Assembly: GCF_021725675.1 (NCBI RefSeq)
Contig: NZ_JAKJPO010000001.1
Location: forward strand, 310,001 to 374,000
From: Marilutibacter chinensis
GTDB taxonomy: Bacteria > Pseudomonadota > Gammaproteobacteria > Xanthomonadales > Xanthomonadaceae
Reading direction: 5' to 3'
Length of the DNA: 64,000 nucleotides
Part shown: in pieces, positions 1 through 8,722 of the stretch
Position numbering within the stretch: position 1 is the stretch's first letter
How the letters are laid out: each line of letters starts with the position of its first letter
Position numbers and translations under genes: made by a program
The notes under the pieces: generated by a model
The model's input: the letters and a program-made list of their open reading frames with translations, nothing else
Told to the model about the DNA's origin: nothing
The model's database searches: none

Positions 1-1474
1 CGCCGCCCAGGCCCAGCGCCGTCGCCCGCATGGAGCGGCCCATGTCGAAGGCGAAGATGCGCGAGCCGGGATAGCGACGGAACTGCATCGCCAGCGTGGC
101 GAGCAGAACGGACTTGCCCATGCCGGTCGGGCCGACAACGAGCGTATGGCCCACGTCGCCGACGTGCGTCACCAGCCGGAATGGCGTCGCGCCTTCGGTG
201 CGAGTGACGATCAGCGGCGGGCCGTCGAGGTGGTCGTTCTTCTCCGGCCCGGCCCATACCGCCGACACCGGCATCAGGTGCGCCAAGTTGAGCGTCGAGA
301 CGATGGGCTGGCGCACGTTGGCGTAGGCGTTGCCCGGCACCGACGACAGCCATGCCTCCACGGAGTTGAGGGTTTCGGGGATGGTTACGAAACCCCGGCC
401 CTGAATCGCGCGTTCCACCCTGCGCAGCTTCTCGTCGGCCACGTCGGCGTCGGCATCGAGCACCGTCACGGTCGCGGTGACGTAGCCGAAGGCCACTTGG
501 TCGCTGCCCAGCTCCTGCAGGGCGGCGTCCGCATCGGCGGCCTTGTTGCTGGCGTCGGTATCGACCAGCGGGCTTTCCTGCTGGAAGATCGTCTCGCGCA
601 GCAGGGCCAGGACGTTCTTGCGCTTGGCGAACCATTGCCGGCGCAGGCGGCCCAGCTCCTTCTCGGCCTCGGCCTTGTCCATGCACAGGAAGCGCGTGCT
701 CCAGCGATAAGCGAAGCCGAGCCGGTTGAGGTCATCCAGAATCCCCGGCCAAGTCGAGGTCGGGAAGCCGCGTACCGTCACCACGCGCAGGTGCGCATTG
801 CCCAGCATGGGTGCCAGCCCGCCAATCAGCGGCACGTCGGCCAGCAGCGCGTCGAGGTGGAACGGCACGGCCGGTACGCCGACGCGGTAGTGCCGCGTCG
901 AGACGGTCGCATGCAGGTAGGTCAGCGTTTCGGCGTCGTCGAGCCAGCCGATTTCCGGCATCACGCCATCGAGCAAGTCGAAGATGCGCCCGGTTTCCGC
1001 GACGAACGCGGTCAGGCGTTCGCGCCAATCCACGCCGGCAGTCGGCGTGTTCTCGTAGAGCAGCTCGGCCGCGCGGGCGCGGGATTCCTCCGGTGGCAGG
1101 TATTGCAGCGTGAGGTGATAGCCGCTCTCGAAGTGGTTGCCCGATTCTTCGAAGGTCGCGCGGCGCTCCTCGTCCACCAGCCAGGACAGCGGTTCGGGGA
1201 AGTCCGAGTGCGGATAGTCCGCCGCCGGGCGGCGCTCGGCCTCGACGAACAGCGCCCAGCCGGCACCGAGCCGGCGCAGCGCATTATTCAAGCGCGCCGT
1301 CGTGGCGATCAACTCGCCTTGCGTCGCGCTGTCCAGGTCGGGACCACGGAACCGCGCCGTGCGCTGGAACGAACCATCCTTGTTGAGCACGACGCCGGGT
1401 GCGACCAGGCCGGCCCACGGCAGCCAGTCGGCGAGCAAGGCCGGGCGCTGGCGGTATTCGGCGAGATTCAGCAT
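1..1474 (-). CDS. trbE: Conjugal transfer ATPase TrbE (C-terminus beyond window)
   Basis: TrbE/VirB4-type ATPase that powers pilus assembly and DNA transfer at the inner membrane. The reading frame opens at an ATG at 1474 with a GGGAGA ribosome site just upstream, 15 bases after the trbD stop. It runs leftward through the window edge, so the C-terminal part, including Walker B, is not visible. The N-terminus begins MLNLAEYRQRP, and a Walker A motif GPTGMGKS is encoded near 115-140. About 490 residues are present, against roughly 800 in full-length TrbE. It is the last visible gene of the trbB-C-D-E order typical of Tn4371-like elements and IncP plasmids. Confidence 0.93.
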   Translation of the reverse strand, partial: MLNLAEYRQRPALLADWLPWAGLVAPGVVLNKDGSFQRTARFRGPDLDSATQGELIATTARLNNALRRLGAGWALFVEAERRPAADYPHSDFPEPLSWLVDEERRATFEESGNHFESGYHLTLQYLPPEESRARAAELLYENTPTAGVDWRERLTAFVAETGRIFDLLDGVMPEIGWLDDAETLTYLHATVSTRHYRVGVPAVPFHLDALLADVPLIGGLAPMLGNAHLRVVTVRGFPTSTWPGILDDLNRLGFAYRWSTRFLCMDKAEAEKELGRLRRQWFAKRKNVLALLRETIFQQESPLVDTDASNKAADADAALQELGSDQVAFGYVTATVTVLDADADVADEKLRRVERAIQGRGFVTIPETLNSVEAWLSSVPGNAYANVRQPIVSTLNLAHLMPVSAVWAGPEKNDHLDGPPLIVTRTEGATPFRLVTHVGDVGHTLVVGPTGMGKSVLLATLAMQFRRYPGSRIFAFDMGRSMRATALGLGG

Positions 1475-1489
1475 CGCAGCAATCTCCCG

Positions 1490-1759
1490 TCACACGTCCA
1501 GCAGCGGCTTGTGCTTGATGTGCCGGGCGAACACGGGCATGAACTGCGTATCGACGCGCGCACCCCATACCGCCAGCGAATGGCCGACGATCCAGAGCAC
1601 GACGCCGGGAATCCAGAGTTGCAGGCCCAAGCCCACGGCGGCGGCCAGCGTGCCGTTGGCGATCGCCACGGTGCGCGGCGCGCCGCCCAGCAGGATCGGC
1701 TCGGTCAGCGAGCGATGCAGCGGCACCTCGAAGCCTGGCAGGTCGGTGGCCGTGCTCAT
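1490..1759 (-). CDS. trbD: Conjugal transfer protein TrbD
   Basis: Small VirB3-like inner-membrane subunit of the mating-pair formation system, 89 residues. Two hydrophobic stretches (about residues 30-45 and 46-66) are followed by a charged tail. The start MSTATDLPG is chosen because its ATG overlaps the trbC stop (ATGA at 1756-1759), which implies translational coupling. The longer in-frame extension upstream only overlaps trbC. The gene sits between trbC and trbE, as in other trb operons. Confidence 0.9.
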   Translation of the reverse strand: MSTATDLPGFEVPLHRSLTEPILLGGAPRTVAIANGTLAAAVGLGLQLWIPGVVLWIVGHSLAVWGARVDTQFMPVFARHIKHKPLLDV

Positions 1760-2139
1760 ACGACGGCCCCGCCGGAGAAGCTGAAGAACGACAGGAAGAA
1801 CGAGGACGCCGCGAAGGCGATGCTCAACCCGAACACGATCTGGATCAGCTTGCGGAAGCCGCCCGACGTGTCGCCGAAGGCCAGCGCGAGGCCGGTAGCG
1901 ATGATGATGATAACGGCGACGATGCGCGCGACCGGCCCCTGGATGGATTCGAGAATGGACTGCAGCGGGCCTTCCCAAGGCATCGAGGAGCCGGCGGCCT
2001 TCGCCGTGCCGGCCGTCATCAGCATCGCGGCGGCCAGCATCAGGCCGTGATGCGCTGGCCTGGCCAGGCGGCGCAGACGCGCCAAACACGAAGCTGGATT
2101 TACGGAAATGCGGAAAGCATGGGCATGCGTCTGCGTCAT
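1756..2139 (-). CDS. trbC: Conjugal transfer pilin TrbC
   Basis: VirB2-like prepilin, 127 residues. It has an N-terminal leader with a hydrophobic segment ending in an AKA-like cleavage region (about residues 33-48), then two membrane helices (about 70-88 and 98-122), the usual pilin layout. The start overlaps the trbB stop by four bases. In IncP systems TrbC is processed and cyclised by TraF, and a TraF-type peptidase is present in this element at 28690-29289. The protein is the likely pilus subunit. Confidence 0.9.
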   Translation of the reverse strand: MTQTHAHAFRISVNPASCLARLRRLARPAHHGLMLAAAMLMTAGTAKAAGSSMPWEGPLQSILESIQGPVARIVAVIIIIATGLALAFGDTSGGFRKLIQIVFGLSIAFAASSFFLSFFSFSGGAVV

Positions 2140-3161
2140 GGCAGTTCTCCAGAGAGGTCGGGGGACGGGGAAGACAGCGGCAGCTCAGGAAGCGGTGGTT
2201 GCAGCGCATCCGCCAGGCGGTAGCCCACGCCATCGAAGCCGAGGACGCGAGCGATGCTCTCGATGCGACGGCGCCGGCCGCGGCCGGCGATGTGGATGAC
2301 GACGTTGACGGCCTCGGCGACGAGCGCCTGCGGCGGGTTCACGGCCACTTCGAGAATCAGTTGCTCCAGGCGCAGCAGCGCGCCCAGCGCGGAGCCTGCA
2401 TGGATCGTGGCGATGCCACCCGGATGGCCGGTGCCCCATACCTTGATGAGATCCAGCGCCTCACCACCACGCACCTCGCCGACGATCACGCGGTCGGGGC
2501 GCAGGCGCATCGTGGCGCGCACCAGCTCGGTCATGGACACGACGCCGGCGCGCGTGCGCAGCGGCACGTGGTCGCGCGCCGCGCATTGCAGTTCCACCGT
2601 GTCTTCGAGCACCAGCACGCGGTCGCCGGTGGCGGCGATTTCCGCGAGCAAGGCATTGGCAAGCGTGGTCTTGCCGGTGCTGGTGCCGCCGGCAATCAGG
2701 ACGTTCTGCCGCTCGCGCACCGCGCCGCGTAGGAACGCAGCCTGCTCGGTGGTCATCATTCCGTCGGTGACGTAGCGATCCAGCGGGATGACGCCAACCG
2801 CGCGCTTGCGCAGCGCGAAGGCCGGCCCCGGCGCGGCCGGCGGCAGGATGCCCTCGAAGCGCTCGCCGGTTTCCGGCAGCTCGGCGGTCAACAGCGGTTG
2901 GCCGCGATGCACTTCCGCACCGACGTGGGCAGCGACCAGGCGGATGATGCGCTCGCCGTCCGCTTCGGACAGCTCCGCGCCAAGCGGCGCGCGACCCGAC
3001 GACAGCCGGTCGACCCAGAGCGTATGGTCGGGGTTGAGCATGATCTCCACTACGTCCGGGTCTTCGAGCGCGGCGGCGATCAGCGGCCCCATCGCCGTGC
3101 GCAACATGCGGATGCGCCGGTCGAGCGAGGTGGTGGCGAAGGACTGTGGCACGGTGCTCAT
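2136..3161 (-). CDS. trbB: Conjugal transfer ATPase TrbB
   Basis: VirB11-family hexameric traffic ATPase, 341 residues, the usual length. A Walker A GGTSTGKTT lies near residue 160, followed by VLVLEDTVELQ and the His/Asp-box region GEVRGGEALDL. It acts on the cytoplasmic face of the mating channel. The gene starts inside the end of the upstream ribbon-helix-helix gene (four-base overlap) and overlaps trbC, so the block is one transcription unit. Confidence 0.95.
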   Translation of the reverse strand: MSTVPQSFATTSLDRRIRMLRTAMGPLIAAALEDPDVVEIMLNPDHTLWVDRLSSGRAPLGAELSEADGERIIRLVAAHVGAEVHRGQPLLTAELPETGERFEGILPPAAPGPAFALRKRAVGVIPLDRYVTDGMMTTEQAAFLRGAVRERQNVLIAGGTSTGKTTLANALLAEIAATGDRVLVLEDTVELQCAARDHVPLRTRAGVVSMTELVRATMRLRPDRVIVGEVRGGEALDLIKVWGTGHPGGIATIHAGSALGALLRLEQLILEVAVNPPQALVAEAVNVVIHIAGRGRRRRIESIARVLGFDGVGYRLADALQPPLPELPLSSPSPDLSGELP

Positions 3162-3622
3162 GACGCACGCTCCTGCGCCTGGGCCAGCGCTGCCGCATCG
3201 TCCAGCCGCGCGGTATCCGGCTGCAGTTCCTCCACCACGTCGCGCACCAGGCTGCGCCCACGCAGCAGGTGGCGGCCAAGCTGTTCGACGAACTGCTCGA
3301 AGCGTGCCTTGCCCTGTGCGCGGGCTGCTTCCTGATGGGCTTCTGGAACAGGCGTGCTGACCGTCAGGAAGTAGCGGACGAACAGGGCCAGCGTCTCGAT
3401 GGCGATGTTCTGGTCGCGCTCCAGGCGCTCGAATTGCCGCGTCAGCCGGTCGAGCCGCTTAGCGATGGCCGCCTCGCGCTGGTCGCCGGCGTCGGGCGAC
3501 AACCAGGACGCCAGCGCCGCCGCGACGATGGACGACTTGGACACGCCTTTCTTGGCAGCCAGCTCGTCGAGGCGCTTGGCGTGCTCGCGCGGAATGAACA
3601 GATTGAGGCGGTACTGGCTCAT
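3158..3622 (-). CDS. Ribbon-helix-helix (CopG-like) conjugation regulator
   Basis: This 154-residue protein has an N-terminal ribbon-helix-helix DNA-binding region (YRLNLFIPREHAKRLDELA then GVSKSSIVAAAL). A long charged helical tail with likely coiled coil follows (about residues 55-150). CopG-type genes occupy this place between traG and trbB in Tn4371-family elements, where they probably control transfer genes. The ATG overlaps the traG stop by four bases. The regulatory role is inferred from fold and position. Confidence 0.85.
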   Translation of the reverse strand: MSQYRLNLFIPREHAKRLDELAAKKGVSKSSIVAAALASWLSPDAGDQREAAIAKRLDRLTRQFERLERDQNIAIETLALFVRYFLTVSTPVPEAHQEAARAQGKARFEQFVEQLGRHLLRGRSLVRDVVEELQPDTARLDDAAALAQAQERAS

Positions 3623-5625
3623 AGCTGGATTCCGTCGTCGGGGTCGAGGGACGCCAACCGAGCCGTGCGCTGCATGGCCGGGTCGAGCTGGCGAGGAAGC
3701 GGGAGCGGCAGGTCGTCGTCATCGAGGAGCGCCAGGTCGCTGTCGGCGGGCCGCGGTTCGGGGCTGTATTCGGCGACCTCGGATAGCTCCGGCTGCCGGC
3801 GCGGGCCGCCGTCGTCGGCGGTGCCGGTGTCGTCGTCGGCCAGGCCTGAGGCCGTGACGGGTGCCGCCGGCATGACGGGAATCGCCAGCCAGCTCCAGTC
3901 GTCAGGCCGGGCCGGCGGCATGTCGGTATAGCGCCCGGCAGCGAGTGCAGGCGGCAGCAGTACGCGCCGCTTGAAATTGGCGTCGGCGTAGTAGCGCAGT
4001 TTCTTCGCGCGGATCGGTGCCACGCTGGACACCATCACCACGGCCTCGTCGGGCGGGAGCTGCATCACCTCGCCGGGCGTCAACAGCGGGCGGGCCGTCT
4101 CTTGCCGCGACACCATCAGGTGCCCCAGCCACGGCGCCAGCCGATGGCCGGCGTAGTTGCGCTGCGCGCGTAGCTCCGTGGCGGTGCCCAGCGTCTCGGA
4201 GATCCGCTTGGCCGTGCGTTCGTCGTTGGTGGCGAACGTCACCCGCACATGGCAGTTGTCGAGGATGGAATGGTTCTGGCCGTAGGCCTTGTCGATCTGG
4301 TTGAGCGACTGCGCGATGAGGAAGCTGCGGATGCCGTAGCCGGCCATGAAGGCGAGCGCCGTCTCGAAGAAATCGAGCCGGCCCAGCGCCGGGAACTCGT
4401 CGAGCATCAAGAGCAGCTTGTGGCGGCGTGCGATGCCGTCGCTGCCGTCGAGCGATTCGGTCAGGCGGCGTCCAATCTGGTTGAGGATCAGCCGCACCAG
4501 CGGTTTGGTGCGACTGATATCCGAAGGCGGCACCACCAGGTACAACGAGACGGGATGCTCGGCAGCGATCAGGTCGGCGATGCGCCAGTCGCAGCGCGAG
4601 GTGACTTCGGCCACCGTGGGGTCGCGATACAGGCCCAAGAAGGACATGGCGGTGCTCAACACGCCGGAACGCTCGTTGTCCGACTTGTTGAGAACCTCAC
4701 GCGCAGCCGACGCGACGACAGGATGCGGCGCGTCGCCCAAGTGCCGCGTCGTCATCATCCGATGCAGCGTCAGCTCGAACGGACACGCCGGGTCGGAGAG
4801 GAAGTTGGCGACGCCGCGCAACGTCTTGTCCTCGCCTGCGTAGAGCACGTGCAGGATGGCGCCGACCAGCAGCGCGTGCGAGGTCTTCTCCCAGTGGTTG
4901 CGGCGCTCCAGCGCGCCTTCGGGATCGACGAGGATGTCCGCGATGTTCTGCACGTCGCGCACTTCATGTGCGCCGCGCCGGACTTCCAGCAGCGGGTTGT
5001 AGGCCGCCGACTTCGGATCGGTGGGGTTGAACAGCAGGCAGTGCGAGAAACGCGAGCGCCAGCCGGCAGTGATCTGCCAGTTCTCGCCCTTGATGTCGTG
5101 GATGACGGCCGAGGCGGGCCAGCTCAACAGCGTGGGCACCACCAGCCCAACGCCCTTGCCGGAGCGCGTCGGCGCGAAGGTCAGGACGTGCTCCGGTCCT
5201 TCATGCCGTAGGTACTGACCGCGATGCAGACCGAGGAAAACGCCGTCCGATTTGTCCAGGCCAGCCTTGCGAATGTCTCCGGCATCAGCCCAACGCGCGG
5301 AACCATAGGTCGTGACCAGCTTCGACTGCCGCGAACGCCAGACGGACATGGCGATCGCGACCACCACGGCCACCAGACCGCTACCGCCTGCGATGGCGCC
5401 GCCGGTGTCGAAGACGCGCGGTGCATAGGCGCCGTAGAAGTACCACCACTCGAACAGCCGCCAAGGGAGATAGATCGGCGTGCCGAAGAAGTCGAACCAG
5501 GGCGAACCCAGGCGTACCTGATAGCTCAGGGCGGCGGCTGTCCATTGCGTGGCACCCCACACGCCGGCGATCACGATGCCGAACACGACACCGATTTGCC
5601 CGAACAGCACGCCTTGACCCTGCAT
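3619..5625 (-). CDS. traG: Type IV coupling protein TraG (VirD4-like)
   Basis: Coupling ATPase that brings the relaxase-DNA complex to the mating channel, about 668 residues. N-terminal membrane helices are followed by Walker A (FAPTRSGKGVGL) and Walker B-like LLLMLDEFPALG. A longer frame begins at a TTG, but the ATG at 5625 (MQGQGVLFGQ) has a GGAGG site seven bases upstream and starts the first membrane helix, so it is preferred. The acidic, proline-rich C-terminus is typical. The gene leads the traG-copG-trb block. Confidence 0.95.
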   Translation of the reverse strand: MQGQGVLFGQIGVVFGIVIAGVWGATQWTAAALSYQVRLGSPWFDFFGTPIYLPWRLFEWWYFYGAYAPRVFDTGGAIAGGSGLVAVVVAIAMSVWRSRQSKLVTTYGSARWADAGDIRKAGLDKSDGVFLGLHRGQYLRHEGPEHVLTFAPTRSGKGVGLVVPTLLSWPASAVIHDIKGENWQITAGWRSRFSHCLLFNPTDPKSAAYNPLLEVRRGAHEVRDVQNIADILVDPEGALERRNHWEKTSHALLVGAILHVLYAGEDKTLRGVANFLSDPACPFELTLHRMMTTRHLGDAPHPVVASAAREVLNKSDNERSGVLSTAMSFLGLYRDPTVAEVTSRCDWRIADLIAAEHPVSLYLVVPPSDISRTKPLVRLILNQIGRRLTESLDGSDGIARRHKLLLMLDEFPALGRLDFFETALAFMAGYGIRSFLIAQSLNQIDKAYGQNHSILDNCHVRVTFATNDERTAKRISETLGTATELRAQRNYAGHRLAPWLGHLMVSRQETARPLLTPGEVMQLPPDEAVVMVSSVAPIRAKKLRYYADANFKRRVLLPPALAAGRYTDMPPARPDDWSWLAIPVMPAAPVTASGLADDDTGTADDGGPRRQPELSEVAEYSPEPRPADSDLALLDDDDLPLPLPRQLDPAMQRTARLASLDPDDGIQL

Positions 5626-5654
5626 CCCAGCCTCCGCTTTCTCCCGTGTGGCAT

Positions 5655-5719
5655 GCGGCACAAAGGCGTGCCGCAACCGCGAGAATCGAGGTCAGGTCAA
5701 GGGCCGGTCAAAGACCGTT
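5655..5719. promoter_or_regulatory. Hairpins in the traG leader
   Basis: Between traG and the eexN-like gene lie two perfect short inverted repeats. One is GCGGCAC/GTGCCGC (5655-5661 and 5668-5674, six-base loop); the other is CGGTC-AAA-GACCG (about 5707-5719). They fall in the traG leader on the minus strand. Neither is followed by a T run in that direction, so they look more like leader or protein-binding structures than terminators. No promoter boxes are convincing by eye. Confidence 0.35.
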
Positions 5720-5847
5720 ATCGGGACAAAGGTCGAGTAAAAAGCAAGATTTCGTGCGAGGGAGAATGGCAGGAAAACGCTGCAAGCATGGGCGAACTGC
5801 GGCGTGTCGAGCGACGAAGCGGAAGATCGGTGGCTATTCGCCCACGG

Positions 5848-6123
5848 TCAGAATTTCGGCTGCTCCTTCGGCGGCGTGTATGGGGTTTCGCCATCACCCA
5901 TGAAGCGCCGATTCGTCGCCTCGGCCACGCGGTTGCAGAGTTCATCGCCCAGCTTGGCGCGGTCGGTCTTGCACTGCTGTCGCAGTTCCTTCAGGCGTCC
6001 GGGATTGGCTGCGAGCGATTCCACCGTTTCGATGGGCACAGACTTGCCACTCGTCTCGGTCGGCTCGGGTTTTCCGCAAGCCGCCAGCATTGCAGCAAAC
6101 AGAAGTGGGATGATCTTCTTCAT
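5848..6123 (-). CDS. EexN-family entry-exclusion lipoprotein
   Basis: Short lipoprotein of 91 residues with a signal peptide and lipobox (LLFAAMLAACG, Cys16). A compact region with two further cysteines follows (RQQCKTDRAKLGDELCNRV). This matches the EexN-like family often found in ICE and plasmid transfer regions, thought to block entry of a second copy of the element. The start overlaps the end of the LysR gene by four bases, so the two are likely cotranscribed. Confidence 0.8.
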   Translation of the reverse strand: MKKIIPLLFAAMLAACGKPEPTETSGKSVPIETVESLAANPGRLKELRQQCKTDRAKLGDELCNRVAEATNRRFMGDGETPYTPPKEQPKF

Positions 6124-7064
6124 GGCTCGATCTCCTCTGGTGGGTCAGTTCGTTCTCGCATAGCAGAGACTTTTCCTCTTGGTGGTTCAATGGCATAGAC
6201 TCGTTCGATGAAACGAGCCAGGGCATCCGACGGCTCTTTGTCCACGCGCAACAGGTAAGTCGTGAGCACGTGTGAACGGTCAGCAAGTGGACGGGCAACC
6301 ACGCTTGGTTCGCGGCTGGCGGCAATCTGCGACGCGCCCGCCAAGCCCAGCGCAAAGCCAGCCGATACCAGAGTCATCATCAGATCGAACGACGCAACTC
6401 GTTCGGCGATCAACGGCTCCAGACTCGATTGACGCAAAGCGCGGTCAATTTGGCGGGCATGCCCTTCGCATGTATGCGGATCGCAGAGTGCCAAGGGATA
6501 GCGCAGCATCTCGTCCAGAGGTATGCGCTTATACGCGAGCAAGGGGTGACGTGCAGGCACCGCCACCATCAATTGATCGTGCCAAATGGGCTCTGCAAGG
6601 AGCCCATCACCAACTTCATCCAACTGAGCAAAGCCAACGTCGTAGAGATCTTCGTGCAGTCCCTTGAGCTGCTGCGACAAGGGAATCTCGGTCAAGCGAA
6701 TCTCGATCTCAGGCTCCTCCTGTCGGCAAAGTGCCAAGAGAGCCGAGAAGCAAGTCGGCGTGATGCCATCAGATAAAGCGATGCGCAATTGGCCGTGGAA
6801 GCCGTTGGCAGCGGCTTTCACACTGTCACGAGCCTGCTGCAGCGAGGCAAATACACGAGGCACGTGTTCCAGGAACATTCGGCCCGCGCGCGTCAGTCGG
6901 GTACTGCGGGTCGTGCGCGCGAATAGCTGAACGCCCAGATCCTCTTCTAGCTCTTTGATGGCACGCGAAAGCGGCGACTGCTCAATGTGCAGTTTCTCAG
7001 CCGCCCGCGCGAAGTGAAGCTCTTCGGCTACGGCCATGAAGCATCGCAGATGCCTGATCTCCAT
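6120..7064 (-). CDS. LysR-family transcriptional regulator
   Basis: Regulator of about 314 residues with an N-terminal winged helix-turn-helix (MEIRHLRCFMAVAEELHFAR, then RAAEKLHIEQSPLSRAIKEL) and a C-terminal effector-binding domain. The ATG at 7064 gives the canonical LysR N-terminus; another ATG at 7076 adds four residues. It sits next to traG and eexN, where Tn4371-family elements carry a LysR-type gene called traR. A role in controlling transfer or the adjacent cargo is therefore inferred. The gene points away from the TetR gene at 7205. Confidence 0.88.
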   Translation of the reverse strand: MEIRHLRCFMAVAEELHFARAAEKLHIEQSPLSRAIKELEEDLGVQLFARTTRSTRLTRAGRMFLEHVPRVFASLQQARDSVKAAANGFHGQLRIALSDGITPTCFSALLALCRQEEPEIEIRLTEIPLSQQLKGLHEDLYDVGFAQLDEVGDGLLAEPIWHDQLMVAVPARHPLLAYKRIPLDEMLRYPLALCDPHTCEGHARQIDRALRQSSLEPLIAERVASFDLMMTLVSAGFALGLAGASQIAASREPSVVARPLADRSHVLTTYLLRVDKEPSDALARFIERVYAIEPPRGKVSAMRERTDPPEEIEP

Positions 7065-7140
7065 CGCGTAATCCATTCATTTGGTCGCCGCCGCCCCAGT
7101 CAGCGGTCGCGATCGCCTCGGTTGGAAAAGACAAGGGTGG

Positions 7141-7177
7141 TTGGCAAGCTCTGTTTTGTACTGTATAGTACAGTACA
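7141..7177 (+). promoter_or_regulatory. Promoter overlapped by a perfect TetR-type operator
   Basis: A -35 box TTGGCA (7141-7146) and a -10 box TATAGT (7164-7169) are separated by exactly 17 bases, each one mismatch from consensus. A perfect inverted repeat, TGTACTGTA (7157-7165) and TACAGTACA (7169-7177) around a three-base spacer, covers the -10 box. This is the classic layout of an autoregulated TetR promoter. It lies 28 bases before the TetR start at 7205. Confidence 0.75.
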
Positions 7178-7204
7178 TCTAGAAATCAACAAAGGCGAAC
7201 CGAC

Positions 7205-7852
7205 TTGGCTGACAAAGAGCGAACTCTCCCTCCCAAGCACCGGACGGCGAAAGGGGCTCAGCGCCTGCGGGATCTGACTTCCGTGGCGGCGGAGCTGTTT
7301 CTTGAGCGCGGCTTCGATGGCGTGGCCGTGGATGACCTGATCAATCGCGTCGGCGGCTCGCGCAGCACCATCTACAGCCACTTCGGCGGCAAGGAGGGGT
7401 TGTTCAAGGAGGCGATGATTCGCTTGTGCGCGGAAGTGGCGAAGCCACTGGAGCAGCTAAACGTCTCCGGGGAACCCGCAGATGTGCTTCCACGCCTGGG
7501 CAGGCAGTTGCTGATATCGGCGCTCTCGCCACGCACCCTGGCGCTGCACCGGTTGCTGGTCAATGAGGGCCGGCGCTTTCCCGATGTCGCGCAAGCCATG
7601 TGGGACGTCAGCTACGGCAAGGCTGTAGGGATTCTGGCGGCATGGGTTGCGCGACAGCAGCAGCGCCTCGGGCAGGGGCTCTCAAGCGCGGTGCCCGCGC
7701 AGTCGCTGGCCGAACAGTTCATCAGCATGGTGGCCAGCAACGCCAAGCTGCGCGCAGCCTCGGGCCTGGCCTCCGGTCCGTTGTCCGATGGCGAGGTCGA
7801 CGAGATCGTCAGCCAAGCCGTCACCACATTCCTCCACGGTGCAAGCAAGTAG
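7205..7852 (+). CDS. TetR-family repressor
   Basis: Repressor of 215 residues. The helix-turn-helix is at about residues 20-65 (AELFLERGFDGVAVDDLINR then GGSRSTIYSHFGGKEGLFKEA), followed by a ligand-binding domain. No ATG precedes the HTH, so the TTG at 7205 is taken as start, with a weak AAAGG site. The stop abuts the ATG of the aldo/keto reductase, and the palindromic promoter upstream suggests self-repression and control of the whole 7205-10973 block. The inducer is unknown. Confidence 0.88.
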   Translation: MADKERTLPPKHRTAKGAQRLRDLTSVAAELFLERGFDGVAVDDLINRVGGSRSTIYSHFGGKEGLFKEAMIRLCAEVAKPLEQLNVSGEPADVLPRLGRQLLISALSPRTLALHRLLVNEGRRFPDVAQAMWDVSYGKAVGILAAWVARQQQRLGQGLSSAVPAQSLAEQFISMVASNAKLRAASGLASGPLSDGEVDEIVSQAVTTFLHGASK

Positions 7853-8722
7853 ATGAACCTGCCTGTCTCCAACCAGAATCAATTCCGCCTGGGCGGCGAT
7901 TTGCTGATCAATCGTCTTGGCTTCGGCGCCATGCGTCTGCCCTGCAATGGTTTCCGGGGCGCGGCGCGCGATCCGGAAACCGGGCGCGCAGTACTGCGCC
8001 GGGCCGTCGAACTTGGCGTCAACCTGGTCGACACGGCCGAGTTCTACCAGAGCGGCGATGGCGCGGTGCGCGCCAATGCACTGATCCGCGAGGCCTTGCA
8101 CCCCTACCCTTCCAACCTGGTGATCGCGACCAAGGTCGGCGTGGTGTTCAACCCGGACGGCAGCCACCGGCCCGCCACCGGTGCCGAGATGCGCCGGCTG
8201 GTCGAAGAGAACCTGCAAAGCCTGGGGCTGGACCATCTCGACCTGGTGTACCTGCGCATCGGTGAGATGGCGGTGCCGCACGGCGAGTCGCTGGCCGAGC
8301 GCTTCGAGGCATTGGCCAAGCTGTGCGAGGAAGGGCTGATCCGGCACCTTGGCATCAGCAATGTCGATATCGAGCACCTCGCCCAGGCGCGCTCGATCGC
8401 ACCGGTCGTGGCGGTTCAGAACCACTTCCATCTCGGCAAGCGCGACGACATCAGCCTGTTGAACGCATGCGCTGCCGAAGGCATTGCCTTCTGCCCGTTC
8501 TTCCCGCTGGGCGGCGGCTCGCAAAGGCTCGACGACGGGCGCCTGGCGCGCATCGCGGTCCGGCATGGCGCCACCACCGCTCAGATCGCCCTGGCTTGGT
8601 TGCTGGCCCACTCTCCGGTGATGCTCGCCATTCCGGGGACGGGTGCCATCGCGCATCTGGAAGAGAACGTGGCAGCCGGCAACATCCGTCTGACGAAAGA
8701 AGACCATGCCGAATTGGCGTAA
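7853..8722 (+). CDS. Aldo/keto reductase, PdxI/YdbC-like
   Basis: NADPH-dependent oxidoreductase of 289 residues. The fold begins LINRLGFGAMRL; catalytic Asp and Tyr are visible in NLVDTAEFYQSG and Lys in IATKVG. Where most aldo/keto reductases have a catalytic His, this one reads LDLVYLRIGEM. That variation is shared with the pyridoxal-reductase branch (PdxI/YdbC), so aldehyde reduction in that clade is the best guess. The gene begins directly after the TetR stop and overlaps the next gene by 17 bases. Confidence 0.85.
   Translation: MNLPVSNQNQFRLGGDLLINRLGFGAMRLPCNGFRGAARDPETGRAVLRRAVELGVNLVDTAEFYQSGDGAVRANALIREALHPYPSNLVIATKVGVVFNPDGSHRPATGAEMRRLVEENLQSLGLDHLDLVYLRIGEMAVPHGESLAERFEALAKLCEEGLIRHLGISNVDIEHLAQARSIAPVVAVQNHFHLGKRDDISLLNACAAEGIAFCPFFPLGGGSQRLDDGRLARIAVRHGATTAQIALAWLLAHSPVMLAIPGTGAIAHLEENVAAGNIRLTKEDHAELA

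Noticed and set aside
146..2050. 634-codon open frame on the plus strand
   Set aside because: It is antisense to trbE, trbD and trbC, has the biased composition of a shadow frame, and no domain can be read in it.
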